Made by a program: the position numbers and the translations under genes. The notes beneath the pieces were generated by a model that did not search any database, was not told the origin of the DNA, and worked only from the letters and a program-made list of their open reading frames with translations. A DNA stretch of 64,000 bases from Marinobacter persicus (GTDB lineage: Bacteria > Pseudomonadota > Gammaproteobacteria > Pseudomonadales > Oleiphilaceae), in NCBI RefSeq assembly GCF_002934325.1, contig NZ_PTIV01000021.1:1-64000 (forward strand), written 5' to 3'. Positions 27,175 to 35,960 of the stretch are shown here, in pieces. The stretch's first letter is position 1. Each line of letters opens with the position of its first letter.

Positions 27175-29355
27175 TTAGAACCGCACTGCAGCTTCTACAA
27201 AGAACTGGTTGTGGTGATCGATGTTGTCATCACGCCCCATTTCCGGGTCCCTGTTCAGATAATGTTGAATGGTAAGTGCCAGCTCGGCATTGTACTTGGG
27301 GCCGAAGAACTGTTTGCTGAGTCGCCCGTCAATGCGTTCAAACTGCTCATTGAGCCTTTGAAACTGATCAGCCCAATAATAGGCTGCTGACGCTTTCATG
27401 GTCCACGGTAGATCCCGGATAATAGCCAGACTGCCGGAATGGGTGACGGACATACGCTCAAGCAGTTCTGCCTGTTCCTTTTGTTCTTTGGTATCCACAT
27501 TGCCATTTTCATCAAGAATAGGATCACCCGTGTACCACGTGTCCTGATCAAGGTAAGCATAGCTGGCACGAAGGGTGGTTGCAGGGTATTCAAGCATAGC
27601 CTCGATCTCAAATCCCTGCTGGTTGGCGGACAGGCTGTTTGCCAGCGTCCAATCCCGAAGTTTGATGACGCCGCCGATCATATCTCTCAGTTCATCCCGA
27701 AAGCCCCGAACCTCGAGATAAAGGAGGGCTTCTTCCATTTGGAATTGCCCGAAGTAACTGATTTCGTAAGACGTAATGTTCTCTTCCTCAAGATCCTCAC
27801 CCAGAGTCGTCTGGGCGGGGTAAGGGTTTATGTCGGCCATTGTAAGCCGAAACCCCTCAAGTTCAGAGAACTCATCGGGTGACACATTACGGAGGGTGTA
27901 GCCGTAATCCGGGTCTTGCTCAAAGGGATCCGGAGTTCGAACGGCTTCCGAATAAACAAAGCGCAGGGCCTGACTGTCATTAAAGACAAAGTTGCTCGCT
28001 ACTCGCGGAGAAAAATAGCTGTCATCGGTTGTGCTGGTGCGCTCCCAGTTGCCGCCGACATTCAGTGTCAGCCAGTTCCAGGGGCTATATTCCATATTGC
28101 CGAAGTAGCGTGACTGATAATTATCGACCGTCCCGTTGAAGTAGGTCTCCGAGCGCAGAGTGTCCTTTCGAAACCCTGCGCCTCCAACCAGCTTTAGGGC
28201 TGGATTTACGAGAAGTGTGTCCTGAATTTCCAACTCTAACCGGGCGTCTTCATAGTCGCTGTTTATCTCAGTAAATAACGCAGGAGGGTCTCCGGGATTA
28301 CCAGAGGGTTCAAAGCAATTCTGGCTGGCGTACAGAGGGGTACCTTGAAGCAGGCAGTCAACGACACCACTGGGTGCAACAATTCGGTAACGTTGCTCGC
28401 GGCGGAAGTTTTCCATGGCAGCCTGAATATGAAAAAAATGGTTTTCGGAAAAGTGGTAGTTAAATCTGCTTTGAAGATAATAATCTCTCAGCTCAATGTC
28501 AGGATTCTCAATGGGAGTAAGACCGCCGTTTTTACTTGGGTCCTCCTGGTTTACGCCGTCCGCCATCCCTGTACGAAACTCCAGGTTTGCCTGGTCATTG
28601 AGCGTGGCTCGCGAATCCCACGTAATGAAATTCAAATTGTGTCCATCGTGGAACTCATTGCCATCCCGTTTGGTGCCAAAGCCGTCAAACTGCCGGTTTT
28701 CCAGGGTAAGTCGCCAGTCGACAACTTCACCTGTATTGCCCAGTGACCCAAAGGTTCTTTCATAACCACGAGACCCGCGGCTGACATATGCCTCAACACC
28801 ATCGGTGTCAGCTGGATCGCGGGTAATAATGTTGATGGTACCCAGAAAAGCATTAATGCCATAAGCAGCGGAGTTGGGCCCCCGCGCAACCTCGATCCGT
28901 TCGATCATCTCCAGAGGCACCGGCATGCTTTCCCAGTCCATGTCCGACAGGGTGGCCCGGTGGGCGGTGCGGCCATCGACAAGCACCTGCATCCGGCGTT
29001 GCTCGTAATGACTGGTGCCGTGATAGGTCACAACAGGCTGATGGCTGCCCACGAAGTTCACTGTCATGCCAGGCACCAGGCGGAACACCTCGTACAGATG
29101 CTTGATGCCTAGATCCCGGATCAGGCTGCCTTCGATAATCGTTGTGCTGCCGGGCACGCGGGTCTTCGGTTGCCTCAGCCGGGTCGTGGTCAATACTTCC
29201 GGCACTGGCTCTTCAAAACTTACCGTGCTGGTGTCAAACTCGGGCGGGGCTTCCTGAGCTGCAGCCGGGCCAACAACTGCGGCAAGGGTGCTGACAAAAA
29301 TGCCGGGCAAGTATCGGGCGATCGGTTGGGCGAAAGGAGATGGCTGCTTTGTCAT
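27175..29355 (-). CDS. TonB-dependent outer-membrane receptor
   Basis: A 726-residue receptor. The signal peptide ends near AAA33. A plug domain (about 55-180) has VLTTTRLRQPKTRVPGSTTIIEG, LYEVFRLVPGM, VLVDGRTAH and EMIERIEVARGPNSAAYGINAFLGTINIITR. A 22-strand barrel follows, ending in EAAVRF. The TonB box is probably near EVLTTTRLR. The substrate is not evident; no siderophore genes are near. It is upstream of, and in the same direction as, the binding protein and kinase-like gene (44-nt gap), suggesting one uptake/sensing unit. Confidence 0.88.
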   Translation of the reverse strand: MTKQPSPFAQPIARYLPGIFVSTLAAVVGPAAAQEAPPEFDTSTVSFEEPVPEVLTTTRLRQPKTRVPGSTTIIEGSLIRDLGIKHLYEVFRLVPGMTVNFVGSHQPVVTYHGTSHYEQRRMQVLVDGRTAHRATLSDMDWESMPVPLEMIERIEVARGPNSAAYGINAFLGTINIITRDPADTDGVEAYVSRGSRGYERTFGSLGNTGEVVDWRLTLENRQFDGFGTKRDGNEFHDGHNLNFITWDSRATLNDQANLEFRTGMADGVNQEDPSKNGGLTPIENPDIELRDYYLQSRFNYHFSENHFFHIQAAMENFRREQRYRIVAPSGVVDCLLQGTPLYASQNCFEPSGNPGDPPALFTEINSDYEDARLELEIQDTLLVNPALKLVGGAGFRKDTLRSETYFNGTVDNYQSRYFGNMEYSPWNWLTLNVGGNWERTSTTDDSYFSPRVASNFVFNDSQALRFVYSEAVRTPDPFEQDPDYGYTLRNVSPDEFSELEGFRLTMADINPYPAQTTLGEDLEEENITSYEISYFGQFQMEEALLYLEVRGFRDELRDMIGGVIKLRDWTLANSLSANQQGFEIEAMLEYPATTLRASYAYLDQDTWYTGDPILDENGNVDTKEQKEQAELLERMSVTHSGSLAIIRDLPWTMKASAAYYWADQFQRLNEQFERIDGRLSKQFFGPKYNAELALTIQHYLNRDPEMGRDDNIDHHNQFFVEAAVRF

Positions 29356-29496
29356 GAGTGCAATTCGTATTATTCACGCCTGTCGTTTTATAATCCAACC
29401 GCAGTCCATTGCTGGCTGTTTGCGTTCATCCTAAGTGACGCGGATTAATTTGTCTCCATAAACGATAGATAAATGCCGAATCGGAGTGGCCATTTT

Positions 29497-30159
29497 ATGA
29501 ATTGCTGGGAAATTCTGGGGATCGAGCCAACCAACAATCGAGACCGAATCCGCGAGGCCTATGATCGGCAAATGAAATTTGCCTCAGGGGAGGACGCCCA
29601 AGCACTGGATCGTGCGTTCCGGGAAGCAACCGGAGAAGTGCCGCCGACGTCAGAGCCAGTTGCTGAGCATTCGGAGGAGGTGCCCCGGTCAGAGCCCGTG
29701 GACGACTCCCTTGATGCCAATGACGCCCAGATTGCCCGTGAGGTGGTTATTCAGATCAGGGCATTGCTGAACGATGACCGTCGCCAGCAGGATGTAGGCA
29801 TCTGGAAGGCAATCCTGTGTGAGCCGCCCGCTGATCAGTTGCCGGTTCGCCGGGAAATTGCCCGTTCCCTTGAGCCACAGCTGCGCCCGATGGCGGAGAA
29901 CGGCAGCTTCCCGCAGCCGGTGGCAAAATTCCTGGGCGACTGGTTTGATTGGTTCAGTGTCAGCGAGGCCAACCGGCAGCCAGTGCCGGACCAGCCAGAC
30001 CCGAGAAACTATCCGGAGCCCGGGGTCGGCAAGAACGAGGACAATGACGAGGCGCCCGAACAGCCGCCCCAGATGATGAACTTCTGGCCGGCTGTGATTG
30101 GCTGGATCGTGGGTCTGGCGATATTAGCCTCGATCTTCGGGGGCATGAGCGGCGGCTGA
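29497..30159 (+). CDS. J-domain-like, C-terminally membrane-anchored protein
   Basis: A 220-residue protein. Residues 1-45 (MNCWEILGIEPTNNRDRIREAYDRQMK...) resemble helices I and II of a J domain, but the HPD tripeptide needed to stimulate DnaK is missing; the loop reads ASGED. An acidic linker, a helical middle part, a Pro/Asp-rich stretch (about 165-195) and one C-terminal membrane helix (about 197-215) follow. ATG 29497 has GGAG upstream; an ATG 24 nt earlier is possible. It converges on the transporter gene with 36 nt overlap. Function unknown. Confidence 0.6.
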   Translation: MNCWEILGIEPTNNRDRIREAYDRQMKFASGEDAQALDRAFREATGEVPPTSEPVAEHSEEVPRSEPVDDSLDANDAQIAREVVIQIRALLNDDRRQQDVGIWKAILCEPPADQLPVRREIARSLEPQLRPMAENGSFPQPVAKFLGDWFDWFSVSEANRQPVPDQPDPRNYPEPGVGKNEDNDEAPEQPPQMMNFWPAVIGWIVGLAILASIFGGMSGG

Positions 30160-31134
30160 CGCCTGTTCGATTTTTATCCGGTAACGCTCCGCCAGGATGG
30201 CGCCGACAATCACCTGGATCTGGTTGTAGCACATGATCGGCAGCACGATCATGCCAAAGCCGGGGTGCCCGGAGAACAGCACCTTGGCCATCGGCAGGCC
30301 TGATGCCAGACTCTTCTTTGAACCACAGAACACCACGGCGGCTTCGTCTTCCAGGCTGAAGCCAAGCTTTCTCACCATCAGCCGGGCAATGAACATGAAC
30401 AGTGCCAGCAGTGCGAAACAGAGCACAATGGTGAATACGATGGCCTGGATGGGCAGCTTTTGCCACAACCCGCTTTCCACTGAGTGGGAAAAGGCCGAGT
30501 AAACGATAATCCAGATCACGCTCTTGTCATAACGTGCCATGAAAGACTCATTTCGGGCCAGAATGCCCCCCAGCCATGGCCTTAGCGCGTGCCCGACCGC
30601 AAAAGGCAATAACAGCTGGAGCACAATATCCTTCAGTGCCTCAGCGACAGAAAAGTCCCCTGCACCCGACGTGGAAACCAGTAGCAGCAGCAGGAAAGGC
30701 GTCAGCATCATGCCAAACACGTTCGAAGCTGCTGCGCTGCAGATGGCGGCGGGTACATTGCCTTTTGCCATGGCGGTGTAGGCAATGGACGATGAGACTG
30801 CTGATGGCAGTACCCCCAGATAGAGAAACCCCAGCCCCAGATCTTTCGGCATCCAGCTTGGGATAATGTCGCTCAATCCGTTAATGGGTAATGCAATCAG
30901 CGGGAAGAAGACAAACGTCAATGCCGTAATCAGGATATGCAGCCGCCAGTGTGTGGCGCCCGCGATGATCTGCTGCCGCGACAGCGCCGCACCATGAAAG
31001 AAAAACAGTAAAGCCACGGCTACGGTACCAACGGTGCCCAGTATGTCCGCCGCCTGACCGGTTACTGGCAGGAAGGAGGCCAGGACAATGGCGCCCAGCA
31101 AAAGCAGGGTGAAGGTATCTATCCGCAATTTCAT
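30124..31134 (-). CDS. YfeH-type bile acid:sodium symporter family transporter
   Basis: A 336-residue membrane protein with about ten helices. The family features are GVLPSAVSSSIAYTAMAKGNVPAAICSAAASNVFGMMLTP (the crossover region) and FCGSKKSLASGLPMAKVLF with MIVLPIMCYNQIQVIVGA. It belongs to the SBF-like/BASS group with YfeH, whose substrates are largely undefined, probably organic anions taken up with sodium. Its start overlaps the regulator's stop by 4 nt. Confidence 0.88.
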   Translation of the reverse strand: MKLRIDTFTLLLLGAIVLASFLPVTGQAADILGTVGTVAVALLFFFHGAALSRQQIIAGATHWRLHILITALTFVFFPLIALPINGLSDIIPSWMPKDLGLGFLYLGVLPSAVSSSIAYTAMAKGNVPAAICSAAASNVFGMMLTPFLLLLLVSTSGAGDFSVAEALKDIVLQLLLPFAVGHALRPWLGGILARNESFMARYDKSVIWIIVYSAFSHSVESGLWQKLPIQAIVFTIVLCFALLALFMFIARLMVRKLGFSLEDEAAVVFCGSKKSLASGLPMAKVLFSGHPGFGMIVLPIMCYNQIQVIVGAILAERYRIKIEQASAAAHAPEDRG

Positions 31135-31814
31135 GGCAATTCCCCCCGCAGCTGAAGAGCCTGGAGGCTGGGGGAGAGCAGGGCGCGTGATAGGGATTCC
31201 GCTTTGTCCGCATCCTTGCGGCGGATGGCCGCCAACAGTAGCTCATGATCTTCCTGGCTGGGTTCCGGCAACTCCGAGTCGGTTTCCGTTTGTTCGATGG
31301 TCTGGCTCACAGCATTGGCAAAGTAGTCGTAAAGCTCGATCAGTGCCGTGTTGTGGGATGCCTTGACCAGCGCATGGTGAAACCGCTCATCGTGGCGAAT
31401 GCGCTCGGCGATATCGGTGCCTGCGCCGGCCCGGTCGTCCAGTGCCGTGGTCATTATTTTGAGATCTGCGTCTGTTCGCCGGGCGGCGGCCAGTCGCGCT
31501 GCCTCGGTTTCCAGCATGATCCGCACTTCGATCTGTTCTGCCAGCCGGGTACGGGCAATACGTCGTAGGGTTTCGCCCGCATCGCGATTAGCTCGCACGT
31601 AGGTACCGTCGCCCTGGCGGGTTTCCAGCATACCAACATGGGCCAGCACGCGAACCGCTTCGCGGATGGTGTTTCGGCTGATGCCCAGCGCTTCTGAAAG
31701 TTCTGCTTCCACGGGCAGCCGAGTGCCAACAGGCCATTCGCCGTTCTCAATGTTATGGCGGAGGCTTTCGATGGCAGTGTCCACCAGAGAGCCTTTTCGA
31801 ATTTTTGTCAGCAT
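31131..31814 (-). CDS. GntR family (FadR/FCD subfamily) transcriptional regulator
   Basis: A 227-residue regulator. A winged helix-turn-helix (about 8-70; LPVEAELSEALGISRNTIREAVRVLAHVGMLETRQGDGTYV) is followed by an FCD ligand domain (about 85-215) with the metal-binding His residues in RHDERFHHALVKASHN and QEDHELLLAAI. It is the first gene of a two-gene operon with the YfeH-like transporter, which it probably controls in answer to the transported acid. ATG 31814 is chosen by family length; ATG 31835 is an alternative. Confidence 0.85.
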   Translation of the reverse strand: MLTKIRKGSLVDTAIESLRHNIENGEWPVGTRLPVEAELSEALGISRNTIREAVRVLAHVGMLETRQGDGTYVRANRDAGETLRRIARTRLAEQIEVRIMLETEAARLAAARRTDADLKIMTTALDDRAGAGTDIAERIRHDERFHHALVKASHNTALIELYDYFANAVSQTIEQTETDSELPEPSQEDHELLLAAIRRKDADKAESLSRALLSPSLQALQLRGELP

Positions 31815-31887
31815 ATCCTTTGATCCCTTAAACATATCACCCAATCATCCTATGTTTAGATCAAAAGCACAACCACGAGGGGTAACC

Positions 31888-31992
31888 ATGACGAGAATGC
31901 CGAGTAACTTTATGAATGAAAAACGCCAGCGGCTGGTCAGGCAGCGACACTGGCGAGAAGGCGGATTCGAGGGAATCCGGTATCAGGGGTGA
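31888..31992 (+). CDS. possible 34-residue basic small protein
   Basis: ATG 31888 follows GAGGGGTAACC, a good ribosome-binding site, and a short basic peptide is read ([19 protein letters not shown]...). It lies between the GntR gene and cysA, overlapping the cysA stop by 10 nt on the opposite strand. No similarity is recognised. A small 7-bp hairpin sits in its 3' end (31962-31979). Confidence 0.3.
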   Translation: MTRMPSNFMNEKRQRLVRQRHWREGGFEGIRYQG

Positions 31993-33101
31993 GCGGTGGC
32001 CGTCGCCGGATAGTGCCAGTCCACAGTGCGCGGCTGGCTCTGGGCATTGGTAAACAAGTGGCCAATGTCGGGGACCGCGTACCATAGGTCACCCCGCGCC
32101 GGGGCATGACGGGCGAACTCGTTATGGCTCATGCCGATTTCCCACAACTCATTGCTATGCCAGCCTTCGGGCTGCAGCTCAATACGCACCTCGGAGCCGA
32201 TCAGGCTCACGGACTCAATGCGCAGCGGCAGCCGTGCGTGAGCCGACGGTGAACGCGCCAACTGAACTTCATGGGGACGCATGTACAGCTGTGCCTCCTG
32301 GTCGCCCTGGACACTGGGCAGCGATACCCAGGCGTCGCCCTGGGTCAGTTTCTGGTTTTTCAGATTACCTTCAAGCACGTTAACGTGCCCGAGGAAGTCA
32401 AAGACAAACCGGCTTTCCGGGCGGGCGTAGAGGGCGGCAGGCTCATTCACCTGTTCCACCTGGCCGTGACTCATCACCACGACCTGGTCTGACAGCTCCA
32501 GCGCCTCTTCCTGGTCGTGGGTGACAAAGATGCTGGTGAAATGGAATTCGTCATGCAGCGCCCGCAACCAGCGGCGCAGGTCCTTGCGTACCTTGGCATC
32601 CAGCGCGCCGAATGGCTCGTCCAGCAACAGGATGCGCGGTTTGGTGGCCATGGCCCGCGCCAGCGCCACACGTTGCTTTTGCCCGCCGGAGAGCTGTGTG
32701 GGGTAACGGTTGGCCAGGTCCGGCAGCTGGATCATCTCAAGCAGTTTGTTGACCCGCTCGCGGATCTCGGTTTTCGGCGGCCGCTGCTTGCGGGGCAGGG
32801 ATTCCAGGCCAAAGGCGATGTTCTCGGCGACCGTCAGGTGTTTGAACAGCGCGTAATGCTGGAACACAAAACCAATATTGCGGTCCCGCACGTGCAGGTC
32901 ACTGACATCGTCGCCCCCGAACAGGATGCGCCCGGCGTCGGAGGATTCCAGGCCGGCGATGATGCGCAGGAGGGTGGTCTTGCCAGAGCCCGAAGGCCCA
33001 AGCAGGGCGGTCAGCTTGCCCTCGGGAATGTCCAGGCTGACGTTGTCCAGTGCGGTAAAACCGCCAAAACGCTTGCTGATGTTTTCAATGGTAATGCTCA
33101 T
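31983..33101 (-). CDS. cysA: sulfate/thiosulfate ABC transporter ATPase
   Basis: A 372-residue ATPase. Walker A is GPSGSGKTT (about 35-43), the Q-loop is in [11 protein letters not shown], the signature is [15 protein letters not shown], Walker B is [12 protein letters not shown] and the switch His is in [11 protein letters not shown]-terminal TOBE-like regulatory domain is about 240-350. It powers sulfate uptake through CysTW. AGGAGGTGTCTGAAC before ATG 33101 sets the start; an 18-residue upstream extension was discarded. It is the last gene of sbp-cysT-cysW-cysA. Confidence 0.95.
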   Translation of the reverse strand: MSITIENISKRFGGFTALDNVSLDIPEGKLTALLGPSGSGKTTLLRIIAGLESSDAGRILFGGDDVSDLHVRDRNIGFVFQHYALFKHLTVAENIAFGLESLPRKQRPPKTEIRERVNKLLEMIQLPDLANRYPTQLSGGQKQRVALARAMATKPRILLLDEPFGALDAKVRKDLRRWLRALHDEFHFTSIFVTHDQEEALELSDQVVVMSHGQVEQVNEPAALYARPESRFVFDFLGHVNVLEGNLKNQKLTQGDAWVSLPSVQGDQEAQLYMRPHEVQLARSPSAHARLPLRIESVSLIGSEVRIELQPEGWHSNELWEIGMSHNEFARHAPARGDLWYAVPDIGHLFTNAQSQPRTVDWHYPATATAHP

Positions 33102-33103
33102 GT

Positions 33104-33961
33104 TCAGACACCTCCTCTTTCGGGCGCCGGCTGTTCTGGTCGTGACTGCCGCCATTCAACAAAGGCCTTGGCAATCAGCGTAAGAATGGCTATGCCTGCC
33201 AGTAGTGAGGCGGCGGCAAAGGCTCCAACAATGTTGTAATCCTGATAAAGCAGTTCAACATGCAGTGGTAAGGTATTGGTTTGACCGCGAATATTTCCTG
33301 AAACCACGGACACGGCACCGAATTCCCCCATCGCACGGGCATTGGTCAGGATTACGCCGTAGATCAACGCCCATTTGATGTTGGGCAGGGTGATCTTGCG
33401 GAAGACCCGCCAGCCCGAGGCACCCAGTACCACGCCGGCTTCTTCCTCTTCGCTGCCTTGCTGCTGCATCAGCGGAATCAGTTCCCGGGCCACGAACGGC
33501 GACGTTACAAACACGGTAACCATGACAATGCCCGGCCAGGAGAACATCAGCTGGATGTCGTACTGGCCCAGCCAACTGCCTACCCAGCCATTGCGCCCAT
33601 ACAGCAACAGGTACAGGAGACCGGCCACGACCGGCGATACCGCAAAGGGAATGTCGATCAGCGTGGTCAGAAGCTTACGCCCCGGGAACCGGAAACGGGT
33701 GACCGACCAGGCCAGCGCGGTACCGAACACCAGGTTCAGGGGCACGGTCAGCAGCGCCACAAACAGGGTCAGGCCGATGGCATGCAGGGTGTATTCGTCC
33801 AGCACGTTACTGGTGAAGGTGCTCCAGCCTGCACTCAGGGCCTGGTAGAAAATCACGACCAGGGGAATGACCAGCAGGATCACGGTGATACTCAGGGCCA
33901 GGCCGACGAGGATGCGTCGCACCCAGGGCTGGTCGCCCACGCGATGGTGTTTCGCCGCCAT
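33104..33961 (-). CDS. cysW: sulfate/thiosulfate ABC transporter permease CysW
   Basis: A 285-residue permease with six membrane segments. The EAA loop is [31 protein letters not shown], which docks on Cys[34 protein letters not shown] near the end marks CysW. It abuts cysT (TAA directly followed by ATG) and is 2 nt from cysA. Confidence 0.94.
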   Translation of the reverse strand: MAAKHHRVGDQPWVRRILVGLALSITVILLVIPLVVIFYQALSAGWSTFTSNVLDEYTLHAIGLTLFVALLTVPLNLVFGTALAWSVTRFRFPGRKLLTTLIDIPFAVSPVVAGLLYLLLYGRNGWVGSWLGQYDIQLMFSWPGIVMVTVFVTSPFVARELIPLMQQQGSEEEEAGVVLGASGWRVFRKITLPNIKWALIYGVILTNARAMGEFGAVSVVSGNIRGQTNTLPLHVELLYQDYNIVGAFAAASLLAGIAILTLIAKAFVEWRQSRPEQPAPERGGV

Positions 33962-34837
33962 TTACCGGCCCTCCAGGCGGCGCAGATAGCGCCCTTGCCA
34001 GAGATGGATGGCAAACAGCAGGCACAGCGAGACCAACAGCATCAGTGACGCAATGGCACTGGCCGCGGCGTAGTCGTATTCCTGCAGACGCACGAAGATC
34101 ATCAGACTGGTGACTTCACTGACGTAGGGTGTGTTGCCGGCAATGAAAATGATGGCGCCAAATTCGCCCAGGCTGCGGGTGAATGATAGGGCAATACCGG
34201 TCACCACCGCCGGCCACAGCGAAGGGAAAATCACTTTTCGGAAGACCCTCAGGTCGGAGGCGCCCAGGCTGACCGCCGCTTCTTCATCGGCCGGCGACAG
34301 CTCTTCCAATACCGGCTGAACCGTGCGCACCACAAAGGGAATACTGGTGAAAGCCATGGCCACTACGATGCCCAGCGGGGTAAATGCCACTTCCACGCCG
34401 ATCTTCTCCAGCATCTGACCATACCAGCCGTTGGTGGCAAACAACGTTGCCAGGGTAATGCCGGCCACGGCGGTGGGCAGCGCGAAGGGAAGATCCACCA
34501 CTGCGTCCACCAGGCGCTTGCCGGGAAAATCGTAACGCACCAGTACCCAGGCCAGTAGCAGGCCGAAGGCCCCGTTGAACAGGGAAGCCGCCAGTGCAGT
34601 CCAGAGGGTGACCTTGTAGGATTCCACAACGCGGGGATCAGTCACGGTGAACCAGAACTGATCCCACGTCATGCCGGCGGTTTCCATGACCAGGCCGGTC
34701 AGGGGAAGCAGCAGCACCAGACTGACGAAAAACAGCGAAATGCCGAGGCTCAGACCGAACCCCGGCAATACCCGTTTACTGCGACCAGCAAAGCGCCGCA
34801 CGGGGGCGGCGCCTGCTGCCTGGGAAGGCGCGGACAT
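33962..34837 (-). CDS. cysT: sulfate/thiosulfate ABC transporter permease CysT
   Basis: A 291-residue permease with six membrane segments. The EAA loop is DEEAAVSLGASDLRVFRKVIFPSLWPAVVTG; LGEFGAIIFIAGNTPYVSEVTSLMIFVRLQEYDYAAA near the end is typical of CysT/CysU. It forms the channel heterodimer with CysW. It lies 9 nt after sbp. Confidence 0.94.
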   Translation of the reverse strand: MSAPSQAAGAAPVRRFAGRSKRVLPGFGLSLGISLFFVSLVLLLPLTGLVMETAGMTWDQFWFTVTDPRVVESYKVTLWTALAASLFNGAFGLLLAWVLVRYDFPGKRLVDAVVDLPFALPTAVAGITLATLFATNGWYGQMLEKIGVEVAFTPLGIVVAMAFTSIPFVVRTVQPVLEELSPADEEAAVSLGASDLRVFRKVIFPSLWPAVVTGIALSFTRSLGEFGAIIFIAGNTPYVSEVTSLMIFVRLQEYDYAAASAIASLMLLVSLCLLFAIHLWQGRYLRRLEGR

Positions 34838-34846
34838 AGCGACCTC

Positions 34847-35851
34847 TTAACGCCGACGCTGCAGTTGGTCGAGTTTGCCGCCACTGGTGAAGTGGGTTTC
34901 CATGGCGTTGTCCCAGCCACCGGCAATTTCATCGATGGACTTGAGCTTCAGTTCCGGGAAGCGATCCGCGTTTTCCTGCTTCACGGTTTCGTTGTGTACC
35001 CGGTAGTTGAAGCCCGCCAGCAGGCGCTGGGCATCCTCGGAATAGAGGTGCTTCAGGTATTCCTTGGCCAGGGCTTCGGTGCCGTTCTGCTCGACGTACT
35101 CGTCAATCCAGGTCACCGGGAATTCGGCCAGGAAGCTCACTTCCGGTGTTACCGGCACGTATTCGCCATTCTCGAAGCGGTCGGCAATGTTCAGCACTTC
35201 AGATTCGAAAGTCAGCAGTACGTCGCCAATGCCACGCTCAACAAAGGTAGTGGTGGCGCCGCGGCCGCCGCTGTCGAAAACCTTCACGTTGCCGAGCAGC
35301 TCCGACATGAACTGGTCGATTTTCTCCTGGTCATCGCCGTAGGTTTCCTGGGCATAACCGAGGGCAGCCAGGTAGGTATAACGGGCGTTACCGGAGGTTT
35401 TCGGGTTCGGCATCACCAGGTCCACGTCTTCGCGAACCAGGTCGTCCCAGTTCTGGATGTTCTTGGGGTTACCTTCCCGCACCAGGAAAGCCATGGTGGA
35501 ATAGTACGGCGAGCTGTTGTTCGGCAGGCGGTCGGCCCAGTTCTCCGGGATCAGGTTGCCGCGTTCGTGCAGGATGTTGATGTCAGTTACCTGGTTGAAG
35601 GTGGCCACATCGGCCTTCAGGCCCTGAATGATGGCTTGCGCCTGCTTGGAGGAACCGGCGTGAGACTGTTTGATCTCGACGGTTTCACCGGTTTTTTCAA
35701 GCCAATGGTCCTTGAACTCTTCGTTATAGGCAGCGAACAGTTCACGGGCAATGTCGTAGGAGGTATTGAGCAGCTCACGGTCTGCCGAGAATGCGGGTTG
35801 AGCGGAGAGCAGGGCGGCGCCCAGTGCAATGCCTTTCAGCAAGTGTTTCAT
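34847..35851 (-). CDS. sbp: periplasmic sulfate-binding protein
   Basis: A 334-residue protein with a signal peptide (about 1-22, cut after AFS or SADR). The sulfate-binding protein hallmarks are LLNTSYDIARELFAAYN, QSHAGSSKQAQAIIQGLKADVATFNQVTDI and NPKTSGNARYTYLAALGYA, with the DSGGRGATTTF loop. It delivers sulfate to CysTW-A. Its mRNA leader forms a perfect hairpin over the ribosome-binding site (separate entry). The region further upstream is AT-rich, as expected of CysB-activated promoters. Confidence 0.95.
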   Translation of the reverse strand: MKHLLKGIALGAALLSAQPAFSADRELLNTSYDIARELFAAYNEEFKDHWLEKTGETVEIKQSHAGSSKQAQAIIQGLKADVATFNQVTDINILHERGNLIPENWADRLPNNSSPYYSTMAFLVREGNPKNIQNWDDLVREDVDLVMPNPKTSGNARYTYLAALGYAQETYGDDQEKIDQFMSELLGNVKVFDSGGRGATTTFVERGIGDVLLTFESEVLNIADRFENGEYVPVTPEVSFLAEFPVTWIDEYVEQNGTEALAKEYLKHLYSEDAQRLLAGFNYRVHNETVKQENADRFPELKLKSIDEIAGGWDNAMETHFTSGGKLDQLQRRR

Positions 35852-35852
35852 G

Positions 35853-35893
35853 ATTGCTCCTCAGAAATCGGTGATTGAAATCTGAGGAGCAAT
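35853..35893 (-). promoter_or_regulatory. 13-bp perfect hairpin sequestering the sbp ribosome-binding site
   Basis: Arms 35881-35893 and 35853-35865 are exact complements (in the mRNA, AUUGCUCCUCAGA and UCUGAGGAGCAAU), with a 15-nt loop that itself has a 4-bp AATC/GATT pairing. The 3' arm contains GAGGAG, spaced 6 nt from the AUG, so the whole Shine-Dalgarno is paired. This predicts translational control of sbp. It is not a riboswitch class I recognise. Confidence 0.75.
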
Positions 35894-35960
35894 GTATCAG
35901 AGAGGGTTAAGAACGAAAAATATTAAAAATAAATATTATCCGAACTAAAGGGAATATGCA

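Noticed and set aside
34865..35878. 337-codon open frame on the plus strand opposite sbp
   Set aside because: It is the antisense shadow of a well-supported sulfate-binding protein, has no ribosome-binding site and reads as low-complexity Val/Gly/His protein.
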